64,000 nucleotides of DNA from Diadema setosum (Eukaryota; Echinodermata; Echinoidea; Diadematoida; Diadematidae). Below are positions 26,012 to 38,822 of the stretch, in pieces. The notes beneath the pieces are model-generated. The model saw only the letters and a list, made by a program, of their open reading frames with translations, had not been told where the DNA came from and ran no database searches. The stretch is taken from positions 12,548,600 to 12,612,599 of the forward strand of contig CM067059.1 of NCBI GenBank assembly GCA_033980235.1. The letters run 5' to 3'. Each line of letters opens with the position of its first letter. The stretch's first letter is position 1. Both the position numbers and the translations under genes were made by a program.

Positions 26012-27962
26012 GTAAGCCTAATGAATTTTTAACATGATTGTATGGCGAGTGATTTATTGATTAAATTGAACACCTTTAAAACAGTTTTCAAAAATTTGTG
26101 AGAAATATTCATGATTAAAGAGCCTATTGGAGAGTATCTTTTTTCATTGTATCCTTAAGTATATACAACTGACATATATATATATATATAAGTGATGGGG
26201 TAACAGTAGACTTGATTTTGGACCAATTGCTACATGTAAGAGTTCAGAGAATATATCCGAGTGTCCATTTCAGCTTGACGCTTTGTAGTTTATTGCTGAT
26301 CATTTTCAATAGTATTGTAGTTTGATGATGCTCTGTGCAAGTGGCACATTTTCCCAGTGTCGATATCAGTAATTCTACCTCAAATGTGCCAGAGGATTTG
26401 TTGCTCAGGTCTAAGAGTAGCATGGGACTGTCTTTGTGTGTAATTTAATGTGCATTTTTTTTTTAAAGAATAAAACTGGATGTGTTTGCAGGAAGATTTG
26501 TATTTATATCGAAATCAACCCTTTCCATGCCAGTGAGCCAAATGTACATAAATTTTACACACATGCCTCTGGATGGGAAATAGATGTGGCACACGGAGGG
26601 TTAAGCTTGCTGCCTTTACTTGCACTGACATTTCTTGAGCGTAGTGTTAAGTTGACCCCATAGGTATACCCTAACTTTATGAACTCTTTATAGAATTATT
26701 TTTATCATGATTTGTGTGGTAATAGTAATAATGATAGTAATAATAATAAGGTATTATTATTTTTCCAGCATAGCCTCTTCAGTGTTGCCACTGTTCTACT
26801 AGAGGACCTTGCCATTAATATTACACTAACATGGTAGATATAACATGAGAAGCTCAACAGGTGTACAGCGATGTAACTGAACTTACCAATGCTGAGGGAT
26901 CCTTCAGTGAAAGCAAAGTCGGGAAGACATAATTTGATCACCAGAAAGTTTTATTTTTGTCCATATTGTTTTTGTTTATAAGGGTAATGATTAATTGACA
27001 TTCAATTGAGAGCCTCTTTCTAGGTGGTTTGGCACTGATCCCCCCCCCCCCCCCCATTTTCACTTTCTATTTTGAGTTTCACCACTTCTGTACAGAAGTA
27101 TAGGGAAATACTGATGGTAGCACATTTTAGGAAGGGATGCTGCCCAGATGTCTGAGCTGTTTTTATAACATATCTTGCATGTAACTCTCCCTCCCCCCCC
27201 CCCTCCAATTAGAAAAGTGGAGGAGAGAGAAAGGAAGTAGTTTTTGAAGAGTACAAACAGGCTGACGTGTAGTGACGTCAGATTTCCATCCTTGATTTGG
27301 GGAGAAATCATAGTTTGGTTTTGGTTATCTCTTCGTCCCATCCAAAGATGTCAGAGAATCAGATTTCTCCTTTGTGTGCACAGAACCCTTTTTTTTTCTA
27401 TTTCTCTCTGTCAATTATACCAAAAGAAGGAAGATGGTGCTCTCATATTTCTTAAAATCATATCTGTCGTGGAATGATGCTGGATGTGCTATACAGTAAT
27501 GAGTATGCCCATCACCCACTTTAGGCTACTTCGAAACCAGATTCTATTCCTATAAAGCCACCTGATGGCTTGTATAAGATATAACCATCTGTCATTTGTC
27601 GAGCGATCACCATTAAAATGGGAGACTAAAAGGAAATGTAATGTATTACCCAGAAATATATATATTTTGATAGATAGAGAAATAAATACATAGATATACA
27701 ACATTCACCATGATACCAACATAGAGGGAGTGCAACCTCTTTTTCTTCCTTGCTGGAGAAAATTCATATTATTAGGTTTGTTACAGTGGCTTCCATGATG
27801 GCTATGGCAAACTGACATTATCCTAATGCATCAAAGTTCTAACCCTAGCAGAGCTCACACCGGGACTGCATTTTTTCATGGAGTTTACTTGTCTGCCTTG
27901 TTTTTCTTTCTCTGTACCCATTGGTTTATTTCTGTTTGCATTTTTTTTTTTATCTCCTCCAG
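26012..27962 (+). other. PKC intron (1.95 kb)
   Basis: GTAAGC...CTCCAG intron inside C1A. It contains a short AT run near 26177-26191, a possible 89-bp TTAA-ended element at 26516-26604, poly(C) at 27041-27056 and an A/T-rich remainder. Nothing else recognised. Confidence 0.9.
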
Positions 27963-28045
27963 TTTGTACAGTTGTCGTCCACAAACGATGCCACGAACAG
28001 ATTATTACCCGCTGTCCAGGCCACAAGGATGAAGGATGCAACGAT
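27963..28045 (+). CDS. PRKCE: PKC exon: end of C1A and linker to C1B
   Basis: An 83-base exon after a long T tract ending CTCCTCCAG and before GTAAGA. It completes Val63, then encodes residues 64-90, beginning CTVVVHKRCHEQIITRC. Cys64, His69, Cys72 and Cys80 complete the C1A zinc clusters. The full spacing across three exons is H-X12-C-X2-C-X13-C-X2-C-X4-H-X2-C-X7-C, the exact C1 pattern. The tail PGHKDEGCND is the inter-C1 linker. It ends in phase 0. Confidence 0.94.
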
Positions 28046-28084
28046 GTAAGAACATGGTCCCTCTCTTGTAATATTCTGTAAGAA

Positions 28085-28345
28085 AAGAAAGAAACTTCTT
28101 CCTCCTCCAGAGCTCTTCTTATTCTTTTCATTTCCCTCTTTCTTCTCCTCATCCTTCTCCCTCTTCTTTCTCTCATCTTTATTCTTCTTTCCCCCCGTTT
28201 CATTCTTATTTTCCTGATCTGTATTCAATTTCCTTCCCCTTTTTTCCCTCTTTTCCCTGCTTCTTCTTGCTCTTCTGCTCTTCTCTTTCTTGAACTTGTC
28301 CTTTTTCTTTTATTTCTTTTTCTTCTCTTGTTATGTGTGTATATA
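28085..28345 (+). repeat. CT-rich tract
   Basis: Pyrimidine-rich, TTCTTC and CTCTT motifs, just inside the intron after the C1A exon. Confidence 0.9.
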
Positions 28346-28768
28346 CATGACATTTTGGAGCTCAGAGTGTAACAGATTTGTTGTCAAAACACTAATTTAT
28401 GACTCAACTATTTGACAAATCAGAAAATGAAACTGTGTTGTCTAGGTAGATAAATGGGAACTATATCTTGCTCATATGCAAGGACAGCCAGCATTATTAA
28501 CAAGGCATTTCAGAAAGTCACTAAAGACACTCACAACCCCTTCTTCCCTTCTCGCTGAGCTTTGGAGGATAGTATCCTGGCGTGGAACAATATTGCTATT
28601 AGCATACCAGTGCAGGTGTCTTCCAGGGGCAATGTGGAAACGGCAGTGCCGTTTGAATATTCATGAGCACGGGTCAAGGAAATGTTGGAAAAACAAGAAT
28701 TGTAATCACCATATCTTAATGCTGCTCTTCTTTCCATTAAGTTCCCTGACCCCCACCCTAACCTTTCA

Positions 28769-28809
28769 CCTCCCCCCCCCCCTTTCCACGAGGGGGGGGG
28801 GGGGGGAGG
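28769..28809. repeat. C-run/G-run hairpin
   Basis: CCTCCCCC... is separated by TTTCCACGA from ...GGGGGAGG. The arms are complementary for about 14 bases and one strand would also favour G-quadruplex formation. Confidence 0.85.
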
Positions 28810-30859
28810 AATTGAGAAGATATCTGCTCAAGTGAGGATGTACCTAGAGCTGAGGAATTTGGCCAGTGAAAATGTGCAGTGAGCCTCCTGAGCATTGCAA
28901 AGCTATCTAAAAGTGTGCCTAGTGCCCAATCCATCTAGCCTGTACCAAAGCGTGGTCGCACATGCTAGCTTTTATCATTTATATGAATATATAAAAAACA
29001 TTTCTATGTATTACAACACTAAGGCACTTCTAATACTAATAGATTAATTAGAGCTAAACTCCCATTGAGGCAGGGAAAAAAACCAGATGGTAGTTGTTTT
29101 ATATCTTACCCTGAAGTGTTGTTCCACCATTGAAGTGTATGTAGGCTATCTCTATGCCATTGACCATTCCTTACTTTTGTGACAGCAGACACATCAAGCA
29201 CAGCCTGAAGTAATGAAAGCATGATATCTAATCCCTCATTGAGTATTACATTGCTTAGCGATGACTGGCTCTCCAAACGCTTCAAAAAGTAAAGCTACGG
29301 AAATATTTCTTTCACTTTCTCGAGTCGTATAGTTTGACTGTAATCACCAGAGTGTCTGAGATGGGGAGAATTGGTTCAGGGCCCTTTATGTGACAATGAT
29401 ATTCCTGGGACATGTAGTGATTTCTCCTTGAAAAAAAAAAATCTCAGTCCTCGTTCGTCTGCTCGCCCATCCGCTGTGAGAGTTACTCCTTTGTCTGGGC
29501 ACTGTTTGTATAGGCTGCATGTTCTGATAGATTGGAGTGCTTGTCCGAGTGTTTGCCCAGAGATAAACATCGCAAAATGAACATCTCCGCAGGACCCTAA
29601 TGAGGTTGTGATGGACCCCACGCATTTAAGGAATAACTATGCATGCAGAGCCTGGACAGGGAGAGCAAAATTGTTTCTTGCTCTGCAAGGATATATAATT
29701 GTTGCAGCAGCAAAAACAAAAACAAAAGAAAAACAAAGAGGGGAGGAATATTTGGTAAATTAATTTGAGATATGATTTGAGAAAGATTAGATGAAACTAG
29801 TTATATTCTTAAAATCTGCAGAAAAAAAAATCTGAAAAAATACACAGGAAAATGTCTATCTTGAATGGAAAGATTAACTTTAATCCTCTTATAAATTTTA
29901 TGTTGCCAGTTTCATGATAGGACCACTGTTTAGTGATGTAGAAGCTTATTTATAGTCCTTAAATTGAAATAAACAATTACATATGGACAGCAAAGGTCTC
30001 ACATGCAAGAGAATTTATGGCCTTACCATTTAGATATCGCATACAGTGAATAGTGAAAATTACAATAAAAAGATGGCACCCCAAACCATAGAATTGTTGT
30101 GTCTTGGACATTGTGGGTTGAGATCCGTCAGCAGACATCACAACTGTTCTCACAGAGACAATAAACATTCCTTTTATTTCACAAAAGGGAGAGGGAGGGA
30201 GGAAAGGGAAAAGAAAGAAGCACGTTGATCATTTTTCGTCTGAATTCCCAGCGACGAATTAATGTGACGCGAAGCGATGTTCTTTTTTTTTTTCTCTCTC
30301 TCCTCTATAAACTTGGACCGTCAAATTGTCACTCCAGCCAGAAGCAAAGGCAGCGGCGGGGTGATGATCGGCGTGGTGTGTTAATCGAATGAATTTGCAC
30401 GGCGATGTGTCAATAACGAGACGTGACAATGAATATGATTACTTTGAGTCTAGAGGTATCAAGTGAGGATGCCATTTACTTGTCTTCCTCTGAATGACAC
30501 GACCATTTCACTCTTTAAATGTCCTTTAATTGAGGAAGAGTCACTGTTTTTGTTCTTTTTTACTTTTTGGTGACATTGAATAGACATTAGAATACAGATG
30601 AGCCACATACTGGTACATATTCTAATGAAACGTGTAGTGGATTTTCCAATACAGTTTAGTTGGTCCGAGGAATGGTGGTCAATTAATTCTTGCTTCTGAA
30701 ATGAGTTTAATGGTGGAATTTTGTATTAATAAATCACTGCACAGTAGGGTTTGATATCAATCTGCAGGGTAAAAAAGTAAAAAATTGTACTTGATTTGAA
30801 ACTATGACTGAAAGAAGAATGAGTAGATTTACGTGTTATAAGTTCGAAACCAAAATTAT

Positions 30860-31079
30860 TACTGTAAAAGTGGGTATTTTTGCATGAATAATTTTTCGAG
30901 CTCAGCCAGATAAGATGAGTTACGCATATTTTTAATTCTGTGGAAATAAGACATGAACTACTGGAACATATAGCAAGCAAAATATCACATGATATATATA
31001 TATTTTTTTTCATGCTGGTTTCTGGTTGCGCGAAATAGGCGAAAATTTCAACACTGCAAAAATTTCCACTTTTACAGTA
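30860..31079. mobile_element. TACTGTAAAA-ended MITE, second type
   Basis: 220 bases with the perfect 14-base inverted repeat TACTGTAAAAGTGG / CCACTTTTACAGTA. The ends are like those at 52983-53196 but the inside differs, apart from shared TTTTTCG and GCGAAAAT motifs. Confidence 0.75.
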
Positions 31080-31362
31080 GTATTTCCTTCATGAATTTAG
31101 ATGGTCTGTCTGGAGAACATGGGAAGGTATGAAGCAAGGGTGAATTTGTGTACAAAGTGCACAGCAACATGGCTTATAGTACAGCTGTTCATAATACTCC
31201 CAAGTAAGCTTTTTTTTTTTCCCTTCTCACCACAAAGAAATATGTAGCGAGAATCAAGTTGCTTTCAAGAGCCACCCTGAGATTACTCTTCAATCCATTA
31301 ATTATCTTCTTTTCTTTGTTTTTGTTTGTCCTTTCGCCTCGTGCCTTGCGTTTCCTTTGCAG

Positions 31363-31492
31363 GTTGGCTCGCAACGATTCAACATCAACATACCGCACCG
31401 CTTCTCCCTCCACAACTTCAGGCGGCCCACGTTCTGCGACCACTGCGGGTCGCTACTCTACGGGCTCTTCAAGCAGGGCGTGCAGTGTGAAG
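31363..31492 (+). CDS. PRKCE: PKC exon: first part of C1B
   Basis: A 130-base exon after TTTCCTTTGCAG, ending GAAG before GTAAAC. It encodes residues 91-133 and the first base of Val134. The C1B ligands His102, Cys115, Cys118 and Cys132 are present in [17 protein letters not shown] and the following loop GLFKQGVQC. The Pro, Gly and hydrophobic rim residues typical of diacylglycerol-binding C1 domains are kept, so C1B probably binds diacylglycerol. The exon is GC-rich compared with its introns. Confidence 0.95.
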
Positions 31493-31993
31493 GTAAACAA
31501 AACGACGTTCCCGCAGCCCATCCCCCCCCCCACCATCTTCCCCCGATAACACAACCACACTTTCACTAAGATTGTAATCTCTTTCATTTGGTATACCTAA
31601 TTCTCATTAAGCAGTGACAATGGTATATTTTCTGGAAAAAACGGTGGGATTCTTGTTTCTCTTTTCAATTGTTACACGATAGAGGGCAAGGATTATGGGT
31701 GTATGATCTGTTATAGAAACTTGGGGCATCTCCTCTTGAGATTGCACTTGCCCCCATCCCCCGTCCTTGTCAATGAATACATTCTGATAGAAGAGAGTGA
31801 TGCGCACCATCTCTACACATTTACACAACAGGGTATGCCCAATGCCCACTTCTTATAGTCTGTAAGCTTCTTACATGTATATCGTCACCTGCCTGGCAAA
31901 AGGGCCCCTGCATGAAATCTTGTCCTCCAAAATCAAATTTTGGTTTGTGACATAATACGACAGTTATGAAAGCTCTTTCATATGATGCAACCA

Positions 31994-32031
31994 TTTTTTT
32001 TTTTTTGGGGGGGGGGAGGAGGGGGGGGGGG
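31994..32031. repeat. T13G10 run and further poly(G)
   Basis: T13 then G10, AGGA, then a second G run. Confidence 0.95.
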
Positions 32032-33045
32032 TATATTTTTTAAGCCCGCAAACCTTAAGGCCCTTCTTCTGTCGGGCAGGCATTGTTGTATCTTTCAAAT
32101 GACACATTCTTGTTGGCAGAAATAGGATGGATGCATAATCATCAGTCAGGGCTCCCACATGATTCACACCTCACTGGGGAACCAAATGGAAGCTGCTGCC
32201 TTTCTCTCCCTGGGAACATAAAAATGAAAGCCCTGAGGAGATAATTAGTACGTGAACTCCTCCTCTTCAGCTCAAGGGCATTGGTAGCTATTTGTGTGTC
32301 AGTTACGCTAATCTTTTCCCCACCATTCATCCAGATAAATTCTCATAGACCACAACTGTTCGTGCTGGCATAGTTGTGGGTTGGAACGAAAGGCACAAAA
32401 ATGTCCAACATGCTATCTTTTTCACTCAAATGATCAGCGCCAAATGTGTATGCCCAAAATGATTGTTTCCTGGAAAAAAAAAAAATGAGAGAAACCAAGT
32501 GAGGTTAGTGAACAGGTCGTAAGCGCTGCCGAGCGGTTGATAGCGGAATTGGAAGCAACTTCTCTCATTATGCAGAGGCGCTTCATGATGAGAATTTTCT
32601 GTTTACCCATACTTCATCACAGGGAGAGTGATGCTTCGCCGTTTGAAAGGCACAGTGGGTTGAAAGGGGGGGGGGGGGGGGGAGAGGATGGAGGAGTCTG
32701 TCTTTGATTGCGAATGAGGAGGGGATAGGGGAAGTCTCATTGCATGCTCGTTTGATTTGGTGAATCACTGGTAAGATTGCTTTTAAGTGCTGAACTTCTA
32801 ATCTTAAGTTATTAGATTATTAGGTTGTATGAGATTTAAGTGGTGACTGTCTTGTGGCAAAAACTCATTTCAGTCTTATTGGTAGCACAAACAGATGATT
32901 AACTTGGAAGACAAGGACTTTGAATAAATCCCATCTGGCATATCTCTTTAGTTCTCATCATGCAGACAATGTGTAGACACACAAACACCCAAGATCAGGA
33001 AGATTTTTTTATTGAATTAAAAAAAAAACAACTTTTGTCTGCATT

Positions 33046-33330
33046 GTAATAAACACAATTGTCTTTTTTTTCTGGAATATGTGGTTTACACGTGATTATT
33101 TTCTGCATATAGCATATGGGGAAAAAAACCCTGAAATTTTGCTTTGTAATGAAGATATTTTTTACTGGAGCATGTAGTATACACATGATAATTTTCTGCA
33201 TATAGCATGTGGGGGAAAAAACCCCTGAAATATTGCATTGTAATAAACACATTTTTATATTTTTGTCTAGGACATGCATGATTATTTTCTGCATTTTACA
33301 GGGGGAGGGGGCAGAGAACCGTGAAATTTT
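33046..33330 (+). repeat. ~95-100-bp tandem repeat, three diverged copies
   Basis: Each copy has GTAATAAACA or GTAATGAAGA, then ATTTTCTGCAT(ATAGCAT), then a G/A run and CCTGAAAT. Copies begin at 33046, 33146 and 33240; the third is the most diverged. Confidence 0.8.
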
Positions 33331-33939
33331 TTAGAAAGGTCAATATAACGTATACATGCTTGGCACTCCAGGAAATTGCATTGATTCTAGGAAATGGTTT
33401 TCCCCAACATCTATCCATCTCTGCCTGTGCATTCTCTCATCCAATCAATATTTCGGTTGCACCCAGAGCATTTTCAAGCAAAGCAGCTCTATGACAATTG
33501 TATGAAAATGTCAAATATCGTGTGCCTCCACGATGATTGAGCGTTCAGAGTAAAGAATAAGCTTATTCAGGCAATATCAAAGTTATCTATTTATAGGCTG
33601 AGCATGTTTATTTTGGGGCATATGTGTATACATGTATATGCTCAAGATATAAAAAAAAATAGAGAAAAATGTATACATATACACTGTATAATGTGTGCAT
33701 GTATGTATATAGCTGTATCTATACGCAGTGTAGGGTGTGTCTAATTATTGGGATCATGTGTTTGTAGGGTTTGCAATTCCAGGAAGGGAAGAGATGAAAT
33801 TCTTTTTTTTTTTAATTATTGCATTTTTTTTTTTCAGTTATGACATGAGAGAACTTCCTGGCATCATTGTACCATTTTCTTTTCCTGTAGCTTTATCCTC
33901 ATTTGTCTGCTGTGGGCTAGCCCTCCTGCAACATCACAT

Positions 33940-34140
33940 TTTATTCCTTGCTTCCTACATCTCATTCTATCTCTCCCCCATTTCTCTCAATCTCTCTCCA
34001 TCAGTCTATGTTTCTCTTTCCCTCCATCTCTCTCTCTCTTTTATCATACACGCACTCTTTCTCCTACCCATTTTCTCCCTCAATCTTGCTCTTTTGTACA
34101 TTTTTTTTTTCATCATTCCCCCTTACTGTGTTATCTCTTC
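33940..34140 (+). repeat. CT-rich tract
   Basis: TCTCTC-rich low-complexity sequence. Confidence 0.85.
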
Positions 34141-34414
34141 ATAGTGATTGCAAGGACGCGCCTTCTCTTCAAAAGAAAAACTAAACCCTAAAGAGTGTTA
34201 AACCCTCTCTATATCTGTTTTCTACTTTGTTCATGTAACCATCTCCTCTACCTACCCCCATCTCCTCTACCTACCCCCCATTTCCCGTCTTTTTATACTT
34301 TGATACTTTTGTGGGTTCAGGGTGGGATTTGTCCTGCCAAAGAATCAAATATCCTTCAAATATGCAAAAGATGAAGTCAGCACTACCAGTCAAAGCATCT
34401 TCTCACCCCTTCAC

Positions 34415-34540
34415 TATATTTCTCTCTCTCCCCTTCCATCTCTTTTTCTCTCGCTCTTCTTTTTTGTCCTTCTCTTCCTCTTCCTTTCTACCTCCCTCTC
34501 CTTCCGGCCTCCCGCTCTCCTCTCCCCTTTCTTCCAGCCA
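34415..34540 (+). repeat. CT-rich tract
   Basis: Second pyrimidine-rich tract in the same intron. Confidence 0.85.
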
Positions 34541-36062
34541 AATGGATACAATAACCTGGGGGTATACGTGCAGCTTTTTGCATAGATACGCTGAAACATG
34601 AACTATTTTTGTCCGGCAAATTGGCGTTGCCATGGTTACCGTACTGTTGTGACGTGTTACCCCTTGGAGTTGACTGTACCATAGAATATCTGGATAGTGG
34701 AAGTGTGACAATGTTGAAACAAACAGAGGGGCAGCGAAAGAGAGGGGTTCCCCCCCCCCCCCCCCCTCCTTTTTTTGTGTGAAACAGTGTTGTACTAAGT
34801 AGCACTTGCAGAGTAATTCAATGGAAGGGTAGATTGTTGGAGAGGTATGGGGGGGGGGGAGGGGGGGAGGGGAGGTTGGAGGGAATGGAGTGGAGTTAAC
34901 TGAATTGCAATCACACATTTCACCCTGGGAAGATGGAGTGTCAGTGGAGTGTTTGGGGAAGGGATTGAATAATTGTAAAATCCACTTACAGAGATGAGAT
35001 ATGGAAGGATAACCTTCGCCACTGCTTGCCAGTGTTAAGGATAGGTGGGGAGACAGGAGAAAGGGGGGGGGGAGGGATATGCATAGCGCCACAAGTGCCT
35101 TTCCCTTACATTTGATGCCTAGTATCGTTGGAATGTGGTAGAAATACATCAATTATATTTGAAGCTGACAATCTAGACAGATCTACCTACATGCATATAT
35201 ACATGATGTGGTGCAAGTCCTTAAAAAAAGCTAATTAAATCTTTCTCATTTATTGAGCTGTATGAATCCTCAAGATATATTTTAAGACAAATATTTATTT
35301 CAAATTTCTGTAGTGATGTTCAGTTAAGTGCATCTCTATTCACTTTTGGCAATACTGCTGCAGTAGACAGTGTGTACCTTCAGTCATTTCATTTCCACTG
35401 TTGGAATTTTACCAAAAAAACAAACCAGAATTGTCAGGAATAGATGTTTGCAGTAAAACTAACGGTATTACTGCAAACCTCTCTTCTTCATTTACATTGC
35501 CATGCAAACTTTCAAACAATACATGAATTATTGTCAGTGTAAGTATTCATGGATGATTATGTACACTCTTTGCATTCTTTAAGGAAAACATCCATCAAAT
35601 GTCATATTCATGTCAGGATTAGAGTTAAAATTTTCATGTGTTGCTAAATTTGCGAATAGCACACGACAAGCAAAATTTGCAAAAATAAAAACTCGGCCAA
35701 ATACAACTGTATATGGCATTATACAATATTACTTGAAATGCTGCTTCCAGAACATGTACCAGTTTTGCACAGAAAGATAATTTGCCGAGGGGGTGATAGG
35801 TATCTCTTATGTCACTTTGTGTTTATATTGTGTGGTACTTACGAGACATCAGTTATCAATGCTACATCAAAATTGCATGCATTTGTATGTGATACATGTT
35901 CCATCTTTGCTGATGAAATACACATTTAAAATGCTAACCTTTCTTTCTCTGTATCTCTTCTCTCCTCAACTCTCATCTTGTACATTTTCCTGCATTACGG
36001 GTGTTTTTGCATCTTCCGTGTCTATCATTTTGCTGGTCCACGACCCTGCGACACCATCACAG

Positions 36063-36196
36063 TGTGTAAAATGAACGTCCACAAAAGATGTAGCAGAAAT
36101 GTTGCCAACAACTGCGGTGTCAACAACAAGGAAATGGCCGACATACTTAGGGAAATGGGCGTCACTGGCGACAAGCTTTCAATAAAGAGGAAAAAG
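36063..36196 (+). CDS. PRKCE: PKC exon: end of C1B and start of hinge
   Basis: A 134-base exon after CACCATCACAG, ending AAG before GTAAGT (phase 0). It completes Val134 and encodes residues 135-178. CKMNVHKRCSRNVANNC carries C1B ligands Cys135, His140, Cys143 and Cys151 with exact spacing. The segment after it (GVNNKEMADILREMGVTGDK) matches the helix that follows C1B in PKC epsilon and eta, and the exon ends in the basic run KRKK. The pyrimidine tract before the acceptor is poor. The exon boundary is where two alternative hinge exons could join. Confidence 0.94.
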
Positions 36197-37044
36197 GTAA
36201 GTGCAGTGGAAAAATGGCAGCAAAATTTTTCTGTGCCCGAGAATCAAATCGAACCAAGAAAATAATCAAGAAAGCAGAAAGACAGTGCTATCAAAATGAA
36301 ATATTTCCTGGATCTTGCAGTTTAAATCGTAATGCAGTTGAACATAATGGGTCACTGCTGATATAATAATGTGAAAGCTGTCTAATTGACGATCACTTAA
36401 TATCAGCTTGATATCAATTTTATCAGCTTTATAAGCTCAGTTTGAATTTTGTTATTTTATCTATGATTATCTGTGATTATGTCCAGCTGCGGGTTAGATA
36501 TTCAGTGTAATGTAATTGCCACAATGTGTATTTTCCCCTCAGCATATTTGATAGATATGTCATCAGTAATGACCTCATATCATAGCTTGCCAGATCTATT
36601 TGCCATGCCACTTGTCGTTATGATCTAATGTATTGTGATAAACAGCCCCTTTCCATGAACTTAGACACCTATGAGCTTGATAGTGTAACACAAGGTTTCC
36701 ATGGAAATTAGTTAAAAAAAAAAAATTATGTTTTCTTGAAGCCCAAGTCCGTACATTAGTATATCACATCTGGGACGTCAAAAAGTTTTCATGTTTTAAT
36801 AGCTATTTGCTAAATTTACCATCATTCTTGGAATTTCAGGGAGCAGTTGCTATTAAAGCAGAATGATCATAGATAGATTTTTAAAAAAAAATTGTGCAAG
36901 ACATGCTGACGTGCTAAAGTGCAAGTAGGATGGACTCCCCTGAAATGCTGTGAGATGTTTGTGTAGTGAATTCCATACATGAGCCGGTAAGACTAATGTA
37001 TCCAAATGTCTTGGTTGCTAATCGCTGGGGAAATTCGTCCCCAG
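36197..37044 (+). other. PKC intron (0.85 kb) before hinge exon A
   Basis: GTAAGT...CCCCAG intron. AT-rich unique sequence; I see no repeats or other features in it. Confidence 0.7.
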
Positions 37045-37117
37045 GCCATTGTGAAAGATTCCGGAAGCACGTCAACAATGTCGACTATAAGTGAAGGGTC
37101 CACCAGTTCTGGAGAAG
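37045..37117 (+). CDS. PRKCE: PKC hinge (V3) exon, candidate A
   Basis: A 73-base segment after AATTCGTCCCCAG and before GTACAC. It enters in phase 0 and leaves with one base, exactly what the flanking exons need. It encodes 24 residues (179-202), AIVKDSGSTSTMSTISEGST and four more, then the first base of Gly203. It is rich in Ser and Thr, as V3 hinges are, and these could be phosphorylated. The acceptor has a weak pyrimidine tract. The sequence has no domain of its own, so support is from phase, splice sites and composition only. A second segment at 38823-38916 could take its place. Confidence 0.6.
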
Positions 37118-37719
37118 GTACACAGAAAGCTATTTTGTCCATCGTGATGCACCAGCCCATATATATACCTACACAAGTCTGTGTATGTGTGTATAAATGT
37201 GTATAGATATATCTACCCTTTCCCCAAGTATTGTAACCCATTACCTACTTGGAACCTGGCTGGGTCCTTTAGGTCCATATTCACCAAGGTGGTTGGAATT
37301 TATTCCGTGGTTTGTGCAGATTTCTTTTACATAGATGCGCGAGACAGGTTGCATATGCCGTTAGACATAACCGCACATTGATACGCGCATGTGAAAGGTA
37401 TGCCTACATGTGTATTTCATGCCTATTTTAGTCCATAGACTAAAATCCAAACTATGGTTTTGACTCAAACCACCTTTGTATATACGAGCCTTTAAGTCCC
37501 TGTGGAATTCAGAGTCCAGTAGGTAATTGGTTAAGGTACGTTTGTTGAAATTTTATTTGCTCCGTGTCCGTATCTTTGCCAGCTCCAGGTGTGGTAGTTT
37601 GATCAGAGAGGTAGTGGCTATCCTTGGTGTAGAATAGACTTTAGAAGTTTGTTCATTTTCCATTCTCATTATTATTTTCAAGTATGTGTGTACAGTTGTT
37701 AAACCTTTCCCCCATTTCT

Positions 37720-37740
37720 CCCCCCCCCCCCCCCCCCCCC
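37720..37740. repeat. Poly(C)~20
   Basis: About twenty C in a row within the intron between the hinge exons. Confidence 0.95.
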
Positions 37741-38822
37741 GCATTTTTTTAAGATCTTTTTTTTTTTGATATATAGTACTGGGTTGATGTTGATGTCTCT
37801 TGTATTTATTCTCTGTGTTCCTCCATGGTAACATATTGTTGTTTATGTTTTCTCTTTTATATCCCTTGTTCACCTCTCTTGTCTTTGAACCTGATATATG
37901 AATCTTCACCTTCCATCGCCTGTCCGACACATATCTATTCTCTCAAATTTGTGTGTCAATGTTGATGCACTTCCTTCTCCCATCCCCACCCCTCCCCTCC
38001 CCCATTTTGTTTTGTTTCATGGAAATTCCATCAATTCATGTTAATACTCTGCAATTACACCCACTTGTTATAAATGGGGTCATTTGTGTAATTGCCTTCC
38101 AACCTTTCCCCACTCGCCCCTCTTCCCCCACCCACATAATCCCGTGCACTGAACCCCTATGTGAACGTTTTGGCTTATATCGAATGCAAACTGTTGCACT
38201 CGCCGCCTTTATTTGATGTATTTGCACCGCATCATTTGTCTGCTTTCGGTCACCGAATTTCTCCTCCTATGACCGACACTGGCCTGTTCAACTTTGACCG
38301 TGTGGGGTTTTCATCTTCTTGATCCGTAAATCATAACATTTCCCCCACTTCTAAAACTGATGAAAATAATTTCACCTTCCTTGTTCTGGTTTGTTATCCG
38401 ACTTTTCATGAACGTAATAATGTTTGACATTCCAACATACTGGATGTACTGAACTGAATCTCACACTGACCTATGGTCATCAAACATATTGCCTACGTTT
38501 TTGGTCCTTCAATTGAATTCCCACACAACCTGTATCAAATTTGTCACCTGCGGCACCTCAAAACTGGATCTGGCATGATCAAACATTGAAAATGTGAAAA
38601 TTGCTGTAATATATCTTATCTAATCGTTGTTAATTTTTGAATGTCTTATGATCCCTGATCCCTAAAAAATAAATAAATAAATAAAATAATCAACTAATTT
38701 AACAATGTGCAACTACTTTACACCCTGCCCTTACACCAACGTGCCCCTCATCCCCTACCCGCCTCCTCTCTCTCCCTCTTTTTCTTTTTCTCTCTGTCTC
38801 TCTGTCTGTCTCTCTCTGATAG

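Larger units (their letters stand above)
28046..31362 (+). other. PKC intron (3.3 kb) between C1A and C1B
   Basis: GTAAGA...TTGCAG intron. It begins with a CT-rich tract (~28085-28345), then a C-run/G-run hairpin at 28769-28809, and a 220-bp element at 30860-31079. A somewhat CpG-richer unique patch lies at ~30220-30430. No coding signal. Confidence 0.9.
31493..36062 (+). other. PKC intron (4.6 kb) within C1B
   Basis: GTAAAC...CATCACAG intron. It contains a T13G10 run, a G16 run at ~32667-32682, three ~95-100-bp tandem repeats at 33046-33330, CT-rich tracts at 33940-34140 and 34415-34540, and poly(C)/poly(G) at 34750-35070. The remainder is AT-rich with nothing recognised. Confidence 0.9.

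Noticed and set aside
26516..26604. Possible 89-bp TTAA-ended MITE (AACCCTTTCCATGCCA / GGCACACGGAGGGTTAA)
   Set aside because: Inverted ends are imperfect and no second copy is clear in the window.
34403..35152. 249-codon - strand open frame
   Set aside because: Crosses CT-rich, poly(C) and poly(G) tracts; runs of Pro, Gly, Glu and Lys and no recognisable domain.
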